The position numbers and the translations under genes were made by a program. DNA of 64,000 nucleotides from Micropterus salmoides. Taxonomy: Eukaryota; Chordata; Actinopteri; Centrarchiformes; Centrarchidae. The stretch spans positions 13,165,252 to 13,229,251 of the forward strand of contig NW_024041262.1 in the NCBI RefSeq assembly GCF_014851395.1, read 5' to 3'. Below, in pieces: positions 34,881 through 47,736 of this stretch. The number at the start of each line of letters is the position of its first letter. Position 1 is the first letter of the stretch. The notes beneath the pieces were generated by a model that worked only from the letters and a program-made list of their open reading frames with translations, was not told the DNA's origin and did not search any database.

Positions 34881-35746
34881 GCTATTACTCTAATTTTGGT
34901 CGTTTCCTAATAACCCCAAGGAATTCAAGACGTTGTAACTGTTAAATAGATTCCGAGTTGTCGTTAGCTCAACTAGTTAAGCGTTAATCGGCTATCGTTA
35001 GCCCGCTAGCTAGCCAACCTTGGAGCAGAACTGGCAACCTCAAAATGTGAGGCTGGGTGCTGAACTGTTAAAGATGTGATGGCTGTCATCTACTACAGAA
35101 ATCCACCTTAATCAACTATTTTCCATTAGCTATCCGAATTCACTTTAAAAATTCTTATTTTCTCGTGACAACGGTGTTTCTGCCGTAGCCACTAGCACCA
35201 TGCCATCGACAAAAAAGGCTAGGCAAGCGTTAGCTCAAAGCGAGGTTGGACGGAAGAGAGAGTGACAATCTCCGCGCTCCCATTGGTCAGTTTTTCCAGT
35301 GGGCGGTGTTTGGAGAGCTATTATTCTCTGGGATTGGCTGTTTTCAACGTCGGTCAGCATTTACTTATCTCCAACCACAATGTTAAAAGGGCAATCATTC
35401 TCGTGTATATCTTACGTTTTGCTGACCTTAAGTGGAAGATTTTATCAAACAATGCAAGAGAGGCCGTGTTTGAACAGCAATTACTCAAATTTTCGTGTTT
35501 ATAACGCTCTGTATTTGTTGCGCAGTAAAGCGACACCCACGGAAGTGACCAAGATGGGAAGAGTTGTCGACGTACGTTGGCATGACGTAATGTCCTAGCG
35601 CCTGGCAACACGCACCGACTGATTCATTCTGAAGTAGCTAGTTTGCTAATTCACTGTCAGATAAACATGACTCTCACTCGGACAAACGTTAACCTCTCTA
35701 CTTTACGCTAATAACACTCTTGTTTATATTATACAACAATCCGACC
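34881..35746. promoter_or_regulatory. Shared head-to-head promoter region of the PP1 gene and pelo
   Basis: Start codons lie 866 bp apart on opposite strands. Two inverted CCAAT boxes (CCCATTGGTC near 35280, GGGATTGGCTG near 35330) sit in the pelo half. No TATA box is evident. Transcription start sites cannot be placed from the sequence. Confidence 0.6.
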
Positions 35747-38700
35747 ATGAAGTTGCTCCATAAAGACATCGAAAAAGATAATGCCGGGTGAGTGACTGGC
35801 GATAGTTACTGCTAGCAAGCTAAGCAGCATGCTATTTTGTATGTGTCAACAAAGTCGTGGTAAATGTCCATATGTGATTTACATTCAAGTGTACTAGCAG
35901 ATTAGTGGGGGTTTTGGATTAGTTCGGGAAAAGGCACTATAGTAGTTAGTATGTAAAAACACACAGGACACCAAATGTAACTAAATGAGCATAACGTTAG
36001 ATTGTGTCACTCTGTGGGTAATTATACGACGCCTCAGCGAGTAAAACAAACCCTTACTGTGTTAGAATTGGTATACATCCAAAAATTACTGGAGCAACGT
36101 GTATGGTGCTCCTGCGTCATTGCAACATCTGTGTCATTGCCCCCCAAAATGGCTTGAGATCTTAAAGTAAAAGCATATCCACAGTTTTAACACCTGATTA
36201 ATCACTAACATTAGTGACACCAACTCAGAGCCTGGCATACTGATTGCTACTCTCCTTCAGTCAGGTGACTCTGATACCAGAGGAGGCGGAGGATATGTGG
36301 CACACCTACAACCTGCTGCAAGTGGGGGACAGCCTGAGAGCCTCCACTATCAGGTAACTACTAACTTATAACACATAAATGTGACAGTTGAAGCACTGTA
36401 GTGCCCACACCCAACTATGTGGCAGTTTTTCAGCCCCATAGAGAAGGATGGTGGCTTTTATATGTTGTAGCACTGCAGAATTGCCAATGCAGCATCTTTC
36501 TGGGCCTGTTTCATTTGTCAGTCATTTGTTATTCCATTAGCTGGTAAGGATTAAAATCTTCCACTCTTGCCACGGTATGCATTTGTATTGTATCAAGTAA
36601 AGCTACTCAAAGTTTAGCTTCCATCCACCCTCATTACAGCCACTGATCAGATTTGATACACACCCAATGCAATCCATGCAGCCAGCTACATGAGTTGACT
36701 CAGACTGAGTCTGTGTTTGGAAATGATGGTGCTTGTTGTTCAGGTTTCCAACATTATCTCTCACATTTTCTGACTTTGTATCACTCAGTGTTTTGATCTC
36801 AAAAACAGACACAGAAGTAAAGTCCCTTTCTCCTGTTCACATAGGAAGGTGCAGACAGAATCCCCTACTGGAAGTGTGGGTAGCTCCAGAGTTCGGACTA
36901 CTCTAACCTTAAGTGTGGAGACCATCGACTTTGACTCCCAGGCCTGCCAGCTGAGAGTAAAGGGCACTAACCTAGAGGAGAACCAGTATGTCAAGGTCTG
37001 AGATTTCTAAGCAACTTGCCAAATGGAGTCATGTCACATTTACATAGAATTGTTAAAGCGGAGCTGAGAGACTAGAGTAATACAATTAGGGAAGCAAGGA
37101 TTGAAATTAAGATTTTAGGAGTAATTGGAGGTTATTATACTCGTAGATGGTGTCTAAGAGGTCAGTTTTTGTTAGTTGCACAGAAAGTCAGTTTCATTTG
37201 TTCTGAGATCTAATCATCAAAACAAATTAATAAGCTTTTTAACATTTAAAATGTTTATCCAGGTGAGACACAGTAAGTGTATTTAACTGTAAAAGGGTTT
37301 TTATGCAGGCTGGTCACTGTGGCCAGGCAATATGTACTATATAGAGTGTACTTTATGTGTTTTTCACATAAGCAGAATTGTATGTTAAAGATTTACAGTG
37401 TGACATTATTCTTTTTTCTACACAAAGATCTATGATGGTGTTTTGCTGCAGTTATTTTTTTGTCATTTCCCAGCCTTACTCAGCATTTTGTCTTAACATT
37501 AACTCCTGTTTGATATAAGTAGTTGTGATTATGCTCTGTTCTTCACTCATCAGATGGGGGCTTACCACACTATTGAGCTTGAGCTCAACAGGAAGTTCAC
37601 TCTAGCTAAAAAGAGCTGGGACAGTGTTGTGCTGGATAGGATCGGTAAGCGGGCTCTTCTGTTTACATTTGACTGAGATTACAACACAGCAGAAAATAAC
37701 ACTTTGTTTCTTTCTTGTGTTTGGTTCATTTAAGCTCCCACTTCTCACTTGCACGTCAACCAAGACTTGTAAACAGTAATCAGTCACAAGTATGTTGTTT
37801 ACCAAACAGAATTTCATGGGTTTAAGCAACTCCCTACTCAGCTGTCAAAATCTTAGCATGTATTTCCTTATACCCACAAAACTGCATGCTTTGGTCATTC
37901 AGTTCAGATTTGCTTACACTCCTGACATAGCCAACAGTTCTTTTGAAAGAGGACTACGATATACACTTCAGCCAGTTATTTGATGAGCACCCAAGTGTAA
38001 ATAGCATTTTTCTCTACTGACCAAATGAGCCAAACTATAGAAACAAACTTTTGAGTTCGTATCCCATATTTGGTGAAGTTTTCTTGTTTTGATGACTCTG
38101 GGTTACTTTCCACATGGACTGTTCCGGAACAATACGTTTAGTTTTAATACTGTTATTAACCACTGTAATCTTGGACAACTGAAGCACTCTGCCAGATAGA
38201 TTCACATGTTTTCACTCCCACAAAACACCAATTGTTGCCTCTTTCTGTCAAACAAGGTATTATGAAGTGAGGCAGCGTTAAAACTACACAGGGAGTCCAA
38301 ATGTCAAAAAAGCGCTTAAGGTTGAACATTTTTAAAAGTGAACATTGTTTGCCTTTTTACAAGTTATTTCAATTCCTTTCCTTGAGGAATATCAGATTAC
38401 ATGTAGGCTGTTCTTTTGTTTTGACTCTTTTTATGACAGTTACTGTCTTACTTGTTTTAACTGAAGGTCATAATGACTTGCTCCAGATACGAATAATCAT
38501 GACTTAGATGTGTACACTCACCTAAAGGATTATTAGGAACACCTGTTCAATTTCTCATTAATGCAATTATCTAATCAACCAATCACATGGCAGTTGCTTC
38601 AATGCATTTAGGGGTGTGGTCCTGGTCAAGACAATCTCCTGAACTCCAAACTGAATGTCAGAATGGGAAAGAAAGGTGATTTAAGCAATTTTGAGCGTGG

Positions 38701-41700
38701 CATGGTTGTTGGTGCCAGACGGGCCGGTCTGAGTATTTCACAATCTGCTCAGTTACTGGGATTTTCACGCACAACCATTTCTAGGGTTTACAAAGAATGG
38801 TGTGAAAAGGGAAAAACATCCAGTATGCGGCAGTCCTGTGGGCAAAAATGCCTTGTTGATGCTAGAGGTCAGAGGAGAATGGGCCGACTGATTCAAGCCG
38901 ATAGAAGAGCAACTTTGACTGAAATAACCACTCGTTACAACCGAGGTATGCAGCAAAGCATTTGTGAAGCCACAACACGCACAACCTTGAGGCGGATGGG
39001 CTACAACAGCAGAAGACCCCACCGGGTACCACTCATCTCCACTACAAATAGGAAAAAGAGGCTACAATTTGCAAGAGCTCCCCACAAAATTGGACAGTTG
39101 AAGACTGGAAAAATGTTGCCTGGTCTGATGAGTCTCGATTTCTGTTGAGACATTCAGATGGTAGAGTCAGAATTTGGCGTAAACAGAATGAGAACATGGA
39201 TCCATCATGCCTTGTTACCACTGTGCAGGCTGGTGGTGGTGGTGTGATGGTGTGGGGGATGTTTTCTTGGCACACTTTAGGCCCCTTACTGCCAATTGGG
39301 CATAGTTTAAATGCCACGGCCTACCTGAGTATTGTTTCTGACCATGTCCATCCCTTTATGGCCACCATGTACCCATCCTCTGATGGCTACTTCCAGCAGG
39401 ATAATGCACCATGTCACAAAGCTCCAATCATTTCAAATTGGTTTCTTGAACATGACAATGAGTTCACTGTACTAAAATGGCCCCCACAGTCACCAGATCT
39501 CAACCCAATAGAGCATCTTTGGGATGTGGTGGAACGGGAGCTTCGTGCCCTGGATGTGCATCCCACAAATCTCCATCAACTGCAAGATGCTATCCTATCA
39601 ATATGGGCCAACATTTCTAAAGAATGCTTTCAGCACCTTGTTGAATCAATGCCACATAGAATTAAGGCAGTTCTGAAGGCGAAAGGGGGTCAAACACATT
39701 ATTAGTATGGTGTTCCTAATAATCCTTTAGGTGAGTGTATATGAAAAGCTTATTTTGTCAGCATTGCCTGACTGACAGTGTCATTTTAGCTGGTTTTCCT
39801 TTACAGAAAAACACAGTCTTCTTGTTAATTTATTTTGACCAACAAAGAGAGTGTGTTACCATGGGAACAAAATAGGGAGAAACAGGAGCGAAGCGCCTAA
39901 CTGACAGATGGGGTTTGTGTATTTGAAGGAGTGGAGGGCCACTGAGTCATTGCTGCTGTAATTTTCACCACAGTAACTTAGATTTAAGTAGAAAGTGCTC
40001 AACTGAACTTCAGGCACAAAGTATTATCCATTCACCAGTAATATAAAATTATTAAAAACACATTTGTTGATAACTTCACAAAATACCCACTACCTCATGA
40101 GGTTCATTAATCGTCGCCTTGTTTGCCCTTTAGAGCAGGCATGTGATGCAACCCAGAAGGCAGACGTGGCAGCTGTGGTAATGCAGGAGGGTCTGGCCAA
40201 CCTGGTGCTGGTGACCCCCGCCATGACGCTGCTTCGTGCTAAAGTGGAGGTCACCATTCCTCGCAAGAGAAAGGGAAGCTGCACTCAGCATGAGAAGGTA
40301 GGTCAGCTGTCTGTGACTGCATAACCGTAATGAGCTCAGGACTTTCAAAGCAAAGGAGAGGAAATATGAAGATGGCCAGCTCGACAAAGAATAAGCATCA
40401 AGAGTCAGAGTGTGTGTGTTTAAGTGTGTTTGTTAATGCATAATACACTTTTTGTTTAATCATGAGTGTAAGACAAACTCGCTGACTTAAATTTGGTGGT
40501 TCATACAGTGACTGGATGTCACAGTCCCTCAGTATTGGGACCTGGTGTGTTTGTCATGTAGGCTGATGTCAAACTGTCTGTCTTTTGGTTTGCAGGCGCT
40601 GGAGAGGTTCTATGAGGCTGTGATGCAGGCAATCCTTCGCCACATTAATTTTGATGGTAGTGTTGCTGTGCAGACCCATGACACACTTACACATTCATAC
40701 AGAACTGAAGAAGTCCCTTGGATGAGGGACAAAACGTCTTCCAGTATTTTCAACCATGTGCAGTTGCCCTTGACTTTAACCTTCGTTGGATAACTATGAC
40801 CTGGATGACCTATGATTCCTGTTTTGTGTCACACGCTTCTCCCTTTTTTAATTAGTTGTTCCTGTCACATTTGTTGTTTTGCTGTAAGCCTCTGTGTGTC
40901 ATTTTTACGGCACCATTGTAGTTTATTATTGTTGCATCATAATCTTTGCTTGTTTTTTTTCTGTTTAAAGAAATTCAATTAAACGTTAGGAAAAACTTAG
41001 TTGATTTCTTATTATTGCCTTCTACTAGTGGTGAAGTGCATCCTGGTTGCCAGTCCAGGGTTTGTGAAGGACCAATTCATCACCTACCTCTTTAAAGAGG
41101 CGGTGCGACAGGACAACAAGATCCTGCTGGAGAATCGACCCAAATTCATGCTGGTCCACTCGTCATCAGGCCATAAGTACTCACTCAAAGGTAGGAGCTG
41201 GTTGGCTCAGTTTAAAACAAACAAGTCTCCTCACAAGGTGAAAACTTGCACAACAACAAAAACGTCTTTTTGTTTTGCAGAAATCCTCTCTGATCCCACT
41301 GTCACAAGTAGACTTTCTGATACCAAGGTGAATATGCTTCCTGTGATTTTTCAGCTTGTTTTATTCATCCTGTAAACAAACACTCTCACAGCGAAAAAGG
41401 TGGCTAACTGGTAATTGTGTGTAACTTTCAGGCAGCAGGAGAGGTGAAAGCCCTTGAAGATTTCTATAAGATGCTGCAGCATGAGCCTGACAGAGCCTTC
41501 TATGGGTGAGCAATGATGCACATGAAGAGCCAGCAAGATGCACAGAGCCCTCATTCATTCACACTGATAATCAACATTTGCATCCTCACAGACTGGCTCA
41601 TGTGGAGAAAGCTGCTGATGCCCTCGCCATTGATACCTTGTTGATAAGCGATAAGCTTTTCAGGTACATACGGAGAGATACTGAATGTTTTCTGGCACAG

Positions 41701-43923
41701 ATCTTTAGGTTATCTTTTACAAACATGCAGTGCAGGTGAATTTATGCTTAGCTGCTAGCAACCAATCAACAGTTCCCCTGGGTTGTCTCATTTTTGTTAT
41801 AATCAAAAACTTTGATGCCACCAGAATAATTTAAAATATAGTATAACATATGAAAGTTGCACTCCTATTTCCTTCACCTATTCCTACATCTCTATTGGCT
41901 TTAAACTTATCAGACAAGGGACTGTTAGTGATATAAACAAAGTCACATCTGCTTTGTGTATCAATACATGCTTTGTTTTTCTCCACGTGTACGTCCAGAC
42001 ATCAGGAAATTGCCACGAGGAGTCGTTACGTTCGGTTGGTGGACAACGTGAGAGACAATGGCGGCAATGTCAGGTACCAATTATCCTTTAAAAGACTGAC
42101 TGTGTTAACGTTCACCAGGAATTGGCAGAATGTGCTATGCCAAGCATCCAGCTGATGAGTTTTCTCTCGCTTTCTTTCATGCAGAATATTCTCCAGCCTC
42201 CATGTGTCTGGTGAACGTAAGTTATGAAACCGTTCTGTTTTTATCAATTCTACTTTTAAAAGGACATTTTTTAAAGAACATCTGGGGTTTATTCCAGAAA
42301 GCAGGTCTAGTGAAAACTCTGAGTTAGTTAAGGCTAAACTGAGGGAAACTCTGGGTTTTCCATTCCAGAAAGAGAAGTAAGTTTAAACTCTAGGTAACTG
42401 ACCTGCTCGCTGGCTGAGTTTCTCTCCGTGTCCTCCCCCTTACAGAGCCAGACATGTTGTTTCATGTCCTCATTGATCCAGTCCGAATCGAAGCAAATTC
42501 GTTAGCAGAGGTTTACTGTGTGTCAGAATCTAAATCCTGGTTGGATATTAGTTTGTTACCCAGGACTAAAGTTACAGATATTATGCGTCAGATCAGTCCT
42601 TTCACACCGGTCCTCACATTCAAATATTACACAGCATCAAGTCACTCTCAGTTCAGAATAAAACCTGCATGCCCTTCTTTTAATTAAACTGTGACACAAG
42701 ATCTCTGTTTAAATAAAAAAAAATCTGTATGAAGCTTTAGACACGTTTGATCAATGGATAATTATCTCTGCCACTCATGATGTGATTGGTCGCGCTGATA
42801 ACCAATAGTGGAGATTATATGTGAGTAAGCAGGATCGTGGTGGAGCTGCAGAACATAGTGAGTTATTTTTAAATAGTCTGCAAATAGTTTTTTACCAGCA
42901 TTTCTCTGACTGTTTAAATTTACTACATTTGTTGAAGTAGATTAAATAAAGCTACTGAATGCTATTGAGCCAAGATCCAAATGGATGTCTAAAGATTTAA
43001 AATCTATTTTTAACCTCAACACATTTTCAAGTGCAAATTACCAAACACATTATTACTGGATCAGATTGTGAGCCTACAGTCATGTCTTTATATCTTTGAT
43101 CTGTATATTTTCATTTTCAGTTGCTGGCCCCTGTTTTTGTCACTTTTTTTGTCGTCAGATTAAAGCTGAACAAATATATTTAAAATGTAATTTAGGCTAC
43201 AGCTTAATACACAGTCAGATTTCACCAATGGTAAATGATGAATTAATGGACAACACTGAATAAAACTTTGTGTTAACTTGTAGACATGCACAATATCTCT
43301 ACATCCACTGGGTTGAAATCGAGGCTCTATTAAAACACGTTGGGGGCGCATTGCTACTCTTCTCACCACTACCAACAGTTATTCAACAGAATAACAGATT
43401 TTGCATTATGCTGCATGATAAAAACAAACAGGGACCCACCCACAAAACATTGCTCCATGGCGCTACTAGTGGTTAAAATCTCCACAAGGTACCTTGAGTG
43501 CAACTCCGTAGGGTTTGTTACATATTTCTGGCTAACTTGTAGTGACCAGTGTGAGTAAAGTAATGCTAACATACGTCAGGTCTGAACTGTAAATGTTTGA
43601 TGGCTGCGACTGTAGGAGGAATTTACTGGTGTCAATTCAGCATGTTGATTAAGGCCCTGACTTAATCAACATGCCTATAATGACGTTCTCAGTTTAAGAA
43701 GTCAGGAATGGACAGAGGCAGTTGCTCAACTACAGTTGTGCTTTTTGCACTTCTTTGCTGTGTGCAATCAGCCTGATGTTCCCACTGTGCACTGTCCTCT
43801 TTTGATTTATCCTTGACTGTCTCTTTAGAACTGACTCAGCTGAGTGGAGTGGCTGCCGTCTTGCGGTTTCCCATTGCCGACCTATCAGAGGCTGAGGACG
43901 ACAGCAGCTCAAATGAAGACTGA
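35747..43923 (+). CDS. pelo: Pelota, ribosome rescue factor (complete, 13 exons)
   Basis: Pelota (Dom34 in yeast) is an eRF1-like factor that, with HBS1L, enters the empty A site of stalled ribosomes and starts subunit splitting and no-go decay with ABCE1. Exons: 35747-35787, 36261-36353, 36845-36995, 37554-37644, 40134-40297, 40596-40656, 41029-41190, 41281-41327, 41432-41505, 41592-41663, 41999-42073, 42185-42216, 43829-43923. All junctions are GT-AG with matching phase and give 385 residues, the same length as human PELO. The N-terminal Sm-like domain starts MKLLHKDIEKDNAG; the central domain includes VVMQEGLANLVLVTPAMTL; the C-terminal eRF1-3-like domain includes KCILVASPGFVKDQF, DTLLISDKLFR and FSSLHVSGEQLTQLSGVAA, with an acidic tail. 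It lacks a GGQ motif, as expected for Pelota. Intron 4 holds a Tc1 element. Confidence 0.97.
38515..39737 (+). mobile_element. Near-intact Tc1-like transposon in pelo intron 4
   Basis: Terminal inverted repeats are identical over at least 29 bp (left CACTCACCTAAAGGATTATT, right end AATCCTTTAGGTGAGTG), with the TA target duplication at 38513-38514 and 39738-39739. The total length of 1223 bp is usual for a Tc1 element. The transposase is split by one frameshift. Confidence 0.95.
38663..39705 (+). pseudogene. Tc1-like transposase with a single frameshift
   Basis: The N-terminal half (38663-about 39090) starts MGKKGDLSNFERGMVVGARR and carries two helix-turn-helix units (SISQSAQLLGFSRTTISRVY). 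The frame is lost near 39085-39092 within an A-rich string, apparently one base short. The C-terminal half has the catalytic set: AWSDESRF (first Asp, readable across the break), YFQQDNAPCH (second Asp), and SPDLNPIEHLWD (Glu), with the usual Tc1 DD34E spacing, then KAVLKAKGGQTHY at the end. Identical termini and only one lesion point to a fairly recent insertion. Confidence 0.9.
42290..42700. repeat. Fragment of a fish DNA-transposon repeat in pelo intron 12
   Basis: Strings such as TTTATTCCAGAAAGCAGGTC, AAAACTCTGAGTTAGTTAAG and AAACTCTGGGTTTTCCATTC recur in fish genomes with alternating inverted ACTCTG/AGAGTT motifs. I associate them with Harbinger-type elements, but no transposase or target duplication is visible. 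Confidence 0.4.
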
Positions 43924-44698
43924 TCCACGGAGCTCTTTTTGGCAGAAAACAAGAGGAAGGTCGTCCAGTGTTGCAGATAATATGTGGTCTACATAGTCCA
44001 CCTCTGCAACATCCACACCTCTTTCAAGTCTAATCTACACACCTGTTTTCTTAAAGTGGCCATAATCTCAGATAATTTGATGCATATTTTTGGGGGGAGG
44101 AAGGTTTGAAGGTGACAGTGTCTTTGAAATGTGCAAGTTAAGCATTCTTATAAGTTCATAAGATTGCCAATGAAAAGGAATGTATAATTATTTGCCAAGT
44201 CCAAATGAAAACAGTTATAATTTTGACTAAATAGAAAAAAACGTTGATTTTTCGATTTAAGTGTATATAAAATTTACCTCTCTAGCAATTAAACAGAAGC
44301 ATTCAACCATTTGCATTATTTCACTTTGTCACAAACCATTTCATCGTACATGAATGAAATCCAAGCTGGAGGAAGATATAAAAATATATAATTTATTACA
44401 TTTATTAAATTTTTTATTTAAAAACAATTTTGGTTATGGGTAATATGACCCCAAACTACTGCACTAAATATCAAGTATGCTCAGGATTTTCACTTTCATA
44501 TAGTGGTAATTAATTGCAAACGTTCCTTGTGAAGAATTTCAGCAGCAAGCATGCTAAAGTGCATTTTGAAACAACTTGCCTCCCTTTTCTTTATACTTTT
44601 ACTCGACCTGCCACATTCAATCCTAAATCTCATTTCTATCAGCAAAGCACATAGCCTAGTAATGAGTGCATGCATGTGCGTACATGATACACCTGGTA
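43924..44698. other. pelo 3' UTR and intergenic spacer to paqr4
   Basis: Pelo and paqr4 converge here, with 775 bp between the stop codons. No ORF is supported. A plus-strand ATTAAA occurs near 44287, a possible pelo poly(A) signal. Confidence 0.5.
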
Positions 44699-47600
44699 TC
44701 ACTCAGCATTACACTGGTAGGTCTTAATCCAGTCTAAATCCTCCAGCGTGCCCCAGTGCAGGTAGATAATTGAGCAAATAACCATGACATGCATGATCTG
44801 GTGGCTGTTGCCCCAGTTGTCAAAGAAGCCTGGGATGAAGCGCTCAGGGATCTGGATTATGTTGACCAGCCCTCCTATAACAGCCAGACAGTCCATGATG
44901 ACAAAGAGGCGCAGGGAGTTTGGGCTGCCCACCCCGCTGCCGTACACCCGGAACAGGAAGAGGCTGAAGCGGAACAGGCCCTGCCAGATGAAAGCTCGCA
45001 GGCGGTGAATGTTAGAACGGGCCGTGGTGGCATAGTAGATGCCGTGGGCTGATAGGAGGATGTAGGCCAGCAAGGCAGCCCTTCTTATGGCCGGGTAGCA
45101 AAGAAGGGTGATGTGGATGATGGGGAGTGCTCCTGGTGACAAGAGGAAAGACAGCAATGTCACTAAAACTAAGTCAGATGTTACCGACTTGGTTGTTGTC
45201 AGGGTTTATTTTAAGAAGTGTAGACCTGAGACTTGTACTGGAGTCACTAAAATCACTGGCTTGCGGTTTTACTGAGACTTGATATAAGACTAAAATCATT
45301 GAGCCTTTAAAACTTCGGGCCTTCTCTGGAAATAATGAAAATAAAAAAACAATAATGCTGTCTGGTAATTATAGACTTACAGCCAATTAGCTTAGCTTAG
45401 CATAAAGACTGGAAACGGGGAAATCGCTAACCTTGCTCTGTCTAAAATAATTTTTTTTTTTTTTAAAACAAACAAAAAAACAAGCTGGACTATTTATTGG
45501 CCAAAAGCATTGACTTTTTGGAGTCCCGCACTGGCTGCTTGTCAATGTTGGCCACAAGACCTCGGGAAGTCACTGCTCCCAGCCAAGAAGCAGTTCGGTA
45601 AAACGCAAATTTGTTGTATATACACTTAGTGTTTTGTACGGATTAAAAAAACAAGAAGAAGCTTGTTAATTAGTGAGCTTTAGAGGTGCTGGTAGGTGTT
45701 CACCTTTGGACAGAGGCCAGGCTAGCTGTTTCCTGTTGTTTCCAGTCTAACCATCCCCTGGCTCCAGCTTCAGAATTAATGGTGAGATATGAGAGTGGTA
45801 GTGATCTTCTCATCCAAGTCAAGAAAGAGCCAAGAAAGTGAATAAGCATATTTCTCAAAATGTCAAACTATTTTGTTTAGATGCTTTGAAAGGAAAATGT
45901 TCAGATGTCTTGGCATTTTATTGGTCAGAATTTGAGAGAGTTGAAACATTTGTAATTTGGTTATGAAGACATAAGACTTGACTTGGATCCAAACGACTCA
46001 AAAACGTAGATGAGTTCAGACTTTAAAAATAGTAGTCTGACAAAACCTAACTCAAGGTCCACTTACTAGCATTTTTCTATCTGGCATTTTGAGTTGGCAT
46101 GTAATGACACCTGAGCCATCTCCATACGCTGAGAAAGACTGTGAGGTGTGGCTTAAAGCTCCAGAAAAATGTAGTAAGTGGACCTTGAGTTAAGATTAAT
46201 TTGTTAGACTTGAAAACATCTGATTAGTGAGAAATCGGAGAATTCAGATAGAAGACAGCAGAGCCAATTAGCATCATCAACCTACCCAGGGTGTTGACTA
46301 AGCAGACCCCGAACATGTCCAGAGAGAGCAGAGTGTCATAAACATGTTCTCCTCCCACATGGTTCATGAACACATGGTAGACCACCGAGCCCACAGTGGG
46401 ACAGAGGCAAGCCAGGTAGTGAACCACACAGATCCAGACACTGTCCACCTCCATCCAGGGGATACTAAAAGGCAGCAGCACCAAGAAAAGGAAAAAGGGG
46501 ATGCCTGTGGTGACCAGAAGATAAGGAGTTGGAAAGGGAAAGAGGATAGGAGAGATGATATGAATGAAGAAATGAAATGTTTTAAACCTACAAATGTTTT
46601 AAACCTACAGATGTGTGCGAGTGCTTTAGAAAGACCTCTAGTTATAAACCACTACCTTTTAGTATTTTATTGTAATAGTGACAATTATTTCTTCAGTATA
46701 TACAAAAGTTTTAGTTAGGCTTTGTCAGGCTGGTACCTGTGTAGGAGGTTAATAACGTCTGTTTTTATAGCGAGCAGGTGCAGTTAAATATCACTTTAGG
46801 CAGAGCAATTAGAGGAATTTAACAGTTTGAAGTTCCTCTGTTTCTTTACTAAGAACAATGTGACAGTACGGCTGTTGGCTACATGCTTTGGGAAACCTGA
46901 CTAACGCTCTGAAGCTAATACCCTTCACTTCCCCTTAGTAAGAGTTTTAGTCTTAATGAACTTATGGGATAACCAAGGAGAAAATGGAGCGTTAAGACGA
47001 TGCCTTCGGATGTTCAAGGCTGTGCGGGTTTCAGCTCATGCACAGTTCAATTCTCATCTTTTCTTCTGTTTGCACAACTCAGTCAGCAGTCAGGTTTGAA
47101 TTTGTCAAACGAAATATGTTAACATACTGTAATCCTGCACCTGCTTGCCATCTAAGCAAACATTTGTATCTGCAGGATGCATTGCCCATACACATGGCCA
47201 TTTACAGATGAAAAGGTTCACCTAACCTCACACCTTTAAAGACCTAGATAACCGTAGGATATTTCCAGGGATTCCCAGGACAGATTAAAACTAATACCCC
47301 ACATCCTCATTACACACCCTTGTCAAGTAGGCTTGTAACTGGCCATAAGTGAGAGTGAGAGTGACCTGCTTTGTTTGACCCCCCTTTATGGGTTAAATCG
47401 ATACAAGGAAAAGAAACATTTGCTTTGTGTTTTTAACTGTAAAGATATATTTTAATGAGATAATTCAGATGCTGTTAAAAAACACCTTTACAAACATGTT
47501 TACAATTGTCCAGAATGACAGATGACTAATAGCTATTGAAAGCAAATTGAAAGTTATTTTCTGGACTTACCATGAGTGTAAATGTTCCCCAGTTCATTGT

Positions 47601-47736
47601 GCATGTAGAAGAGGCTCCTGAGGCACTCTTGCGCCGTGGACACCGGCCGGTAACCTGTCAGGACATATTTGTTGAACTGAAGGTGTGTAGGGGTCTTTGC
47701 AAAGTCCAACAGCCGCGGTCCTTTGTAAAGCACCAT
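44699..47736 (-). CDS. paqr4: Progestin and adipoQ receptor family member 4 (complete, 3 exons)
   Basis: PAQR proteins are seven-helix membrane proteins related to adiponectin receptors and hemolysin III, thought to be ceramidase-like; PAQR4 is Golgi-associated and linked to ceramide and cell growth. Exons 47736-47571, 46504-46286 and 45132-44699 give 272 residues, against 273 for human PAQR4. The N-terminus reads KGPRLLDFAKTPTHLQFNKY, followed by LTGYRPVSTAQECLRSLFYM and HNELGNIYTHG, all PAQR4-type. The three-helix region of exon 2 carries SVVYHVFMNH (the first metal-ligand His motif), and exon 3 carries WGNSHQIMHVM (the last His pair). ALPIIH starts exon 3. The codon phase is consistent throughout. 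Introns contain two repeats, at about 45363-45880 and 46048-46192. Confidence 0.95.
45363..45880. repeat. Copy 1 of a percomorph-type inverted-repeat MITE family
   Basis: It contains TTAGCTTAGCATAAAGACTG, GGAAACGGGG, GAGCTTTAGAGGTGCTGGTA, GGACAGAGGCCAGGCTAGCT, CCCTGGCTCCAGCTTC and ends AATAAGCATATTTCTCAAAA. Related copies lie at about 49047-49200, 49935-50110, 51535-51985 and 57825-57990. Located in paqr4 intron 2. Confidence 0.65.
46048..46192. repeat. 145 bp hairpin MITE
   Basis: The arm TAACTCAAGGTCCACTTACT at the left pairs with AGTAAGTGGACCTTGAGTTA at the right; pairing continues inward past TAG as CATTTTTCT/AGAAAAATG with a one-base bulge. Located in paqr4 intron 2. Confidence 0.8.

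Noticed and set aside
44784..45052. Plus-strand frames opposite paqr4 exon 3
   Set aside because: Antisense shadow; no family match.
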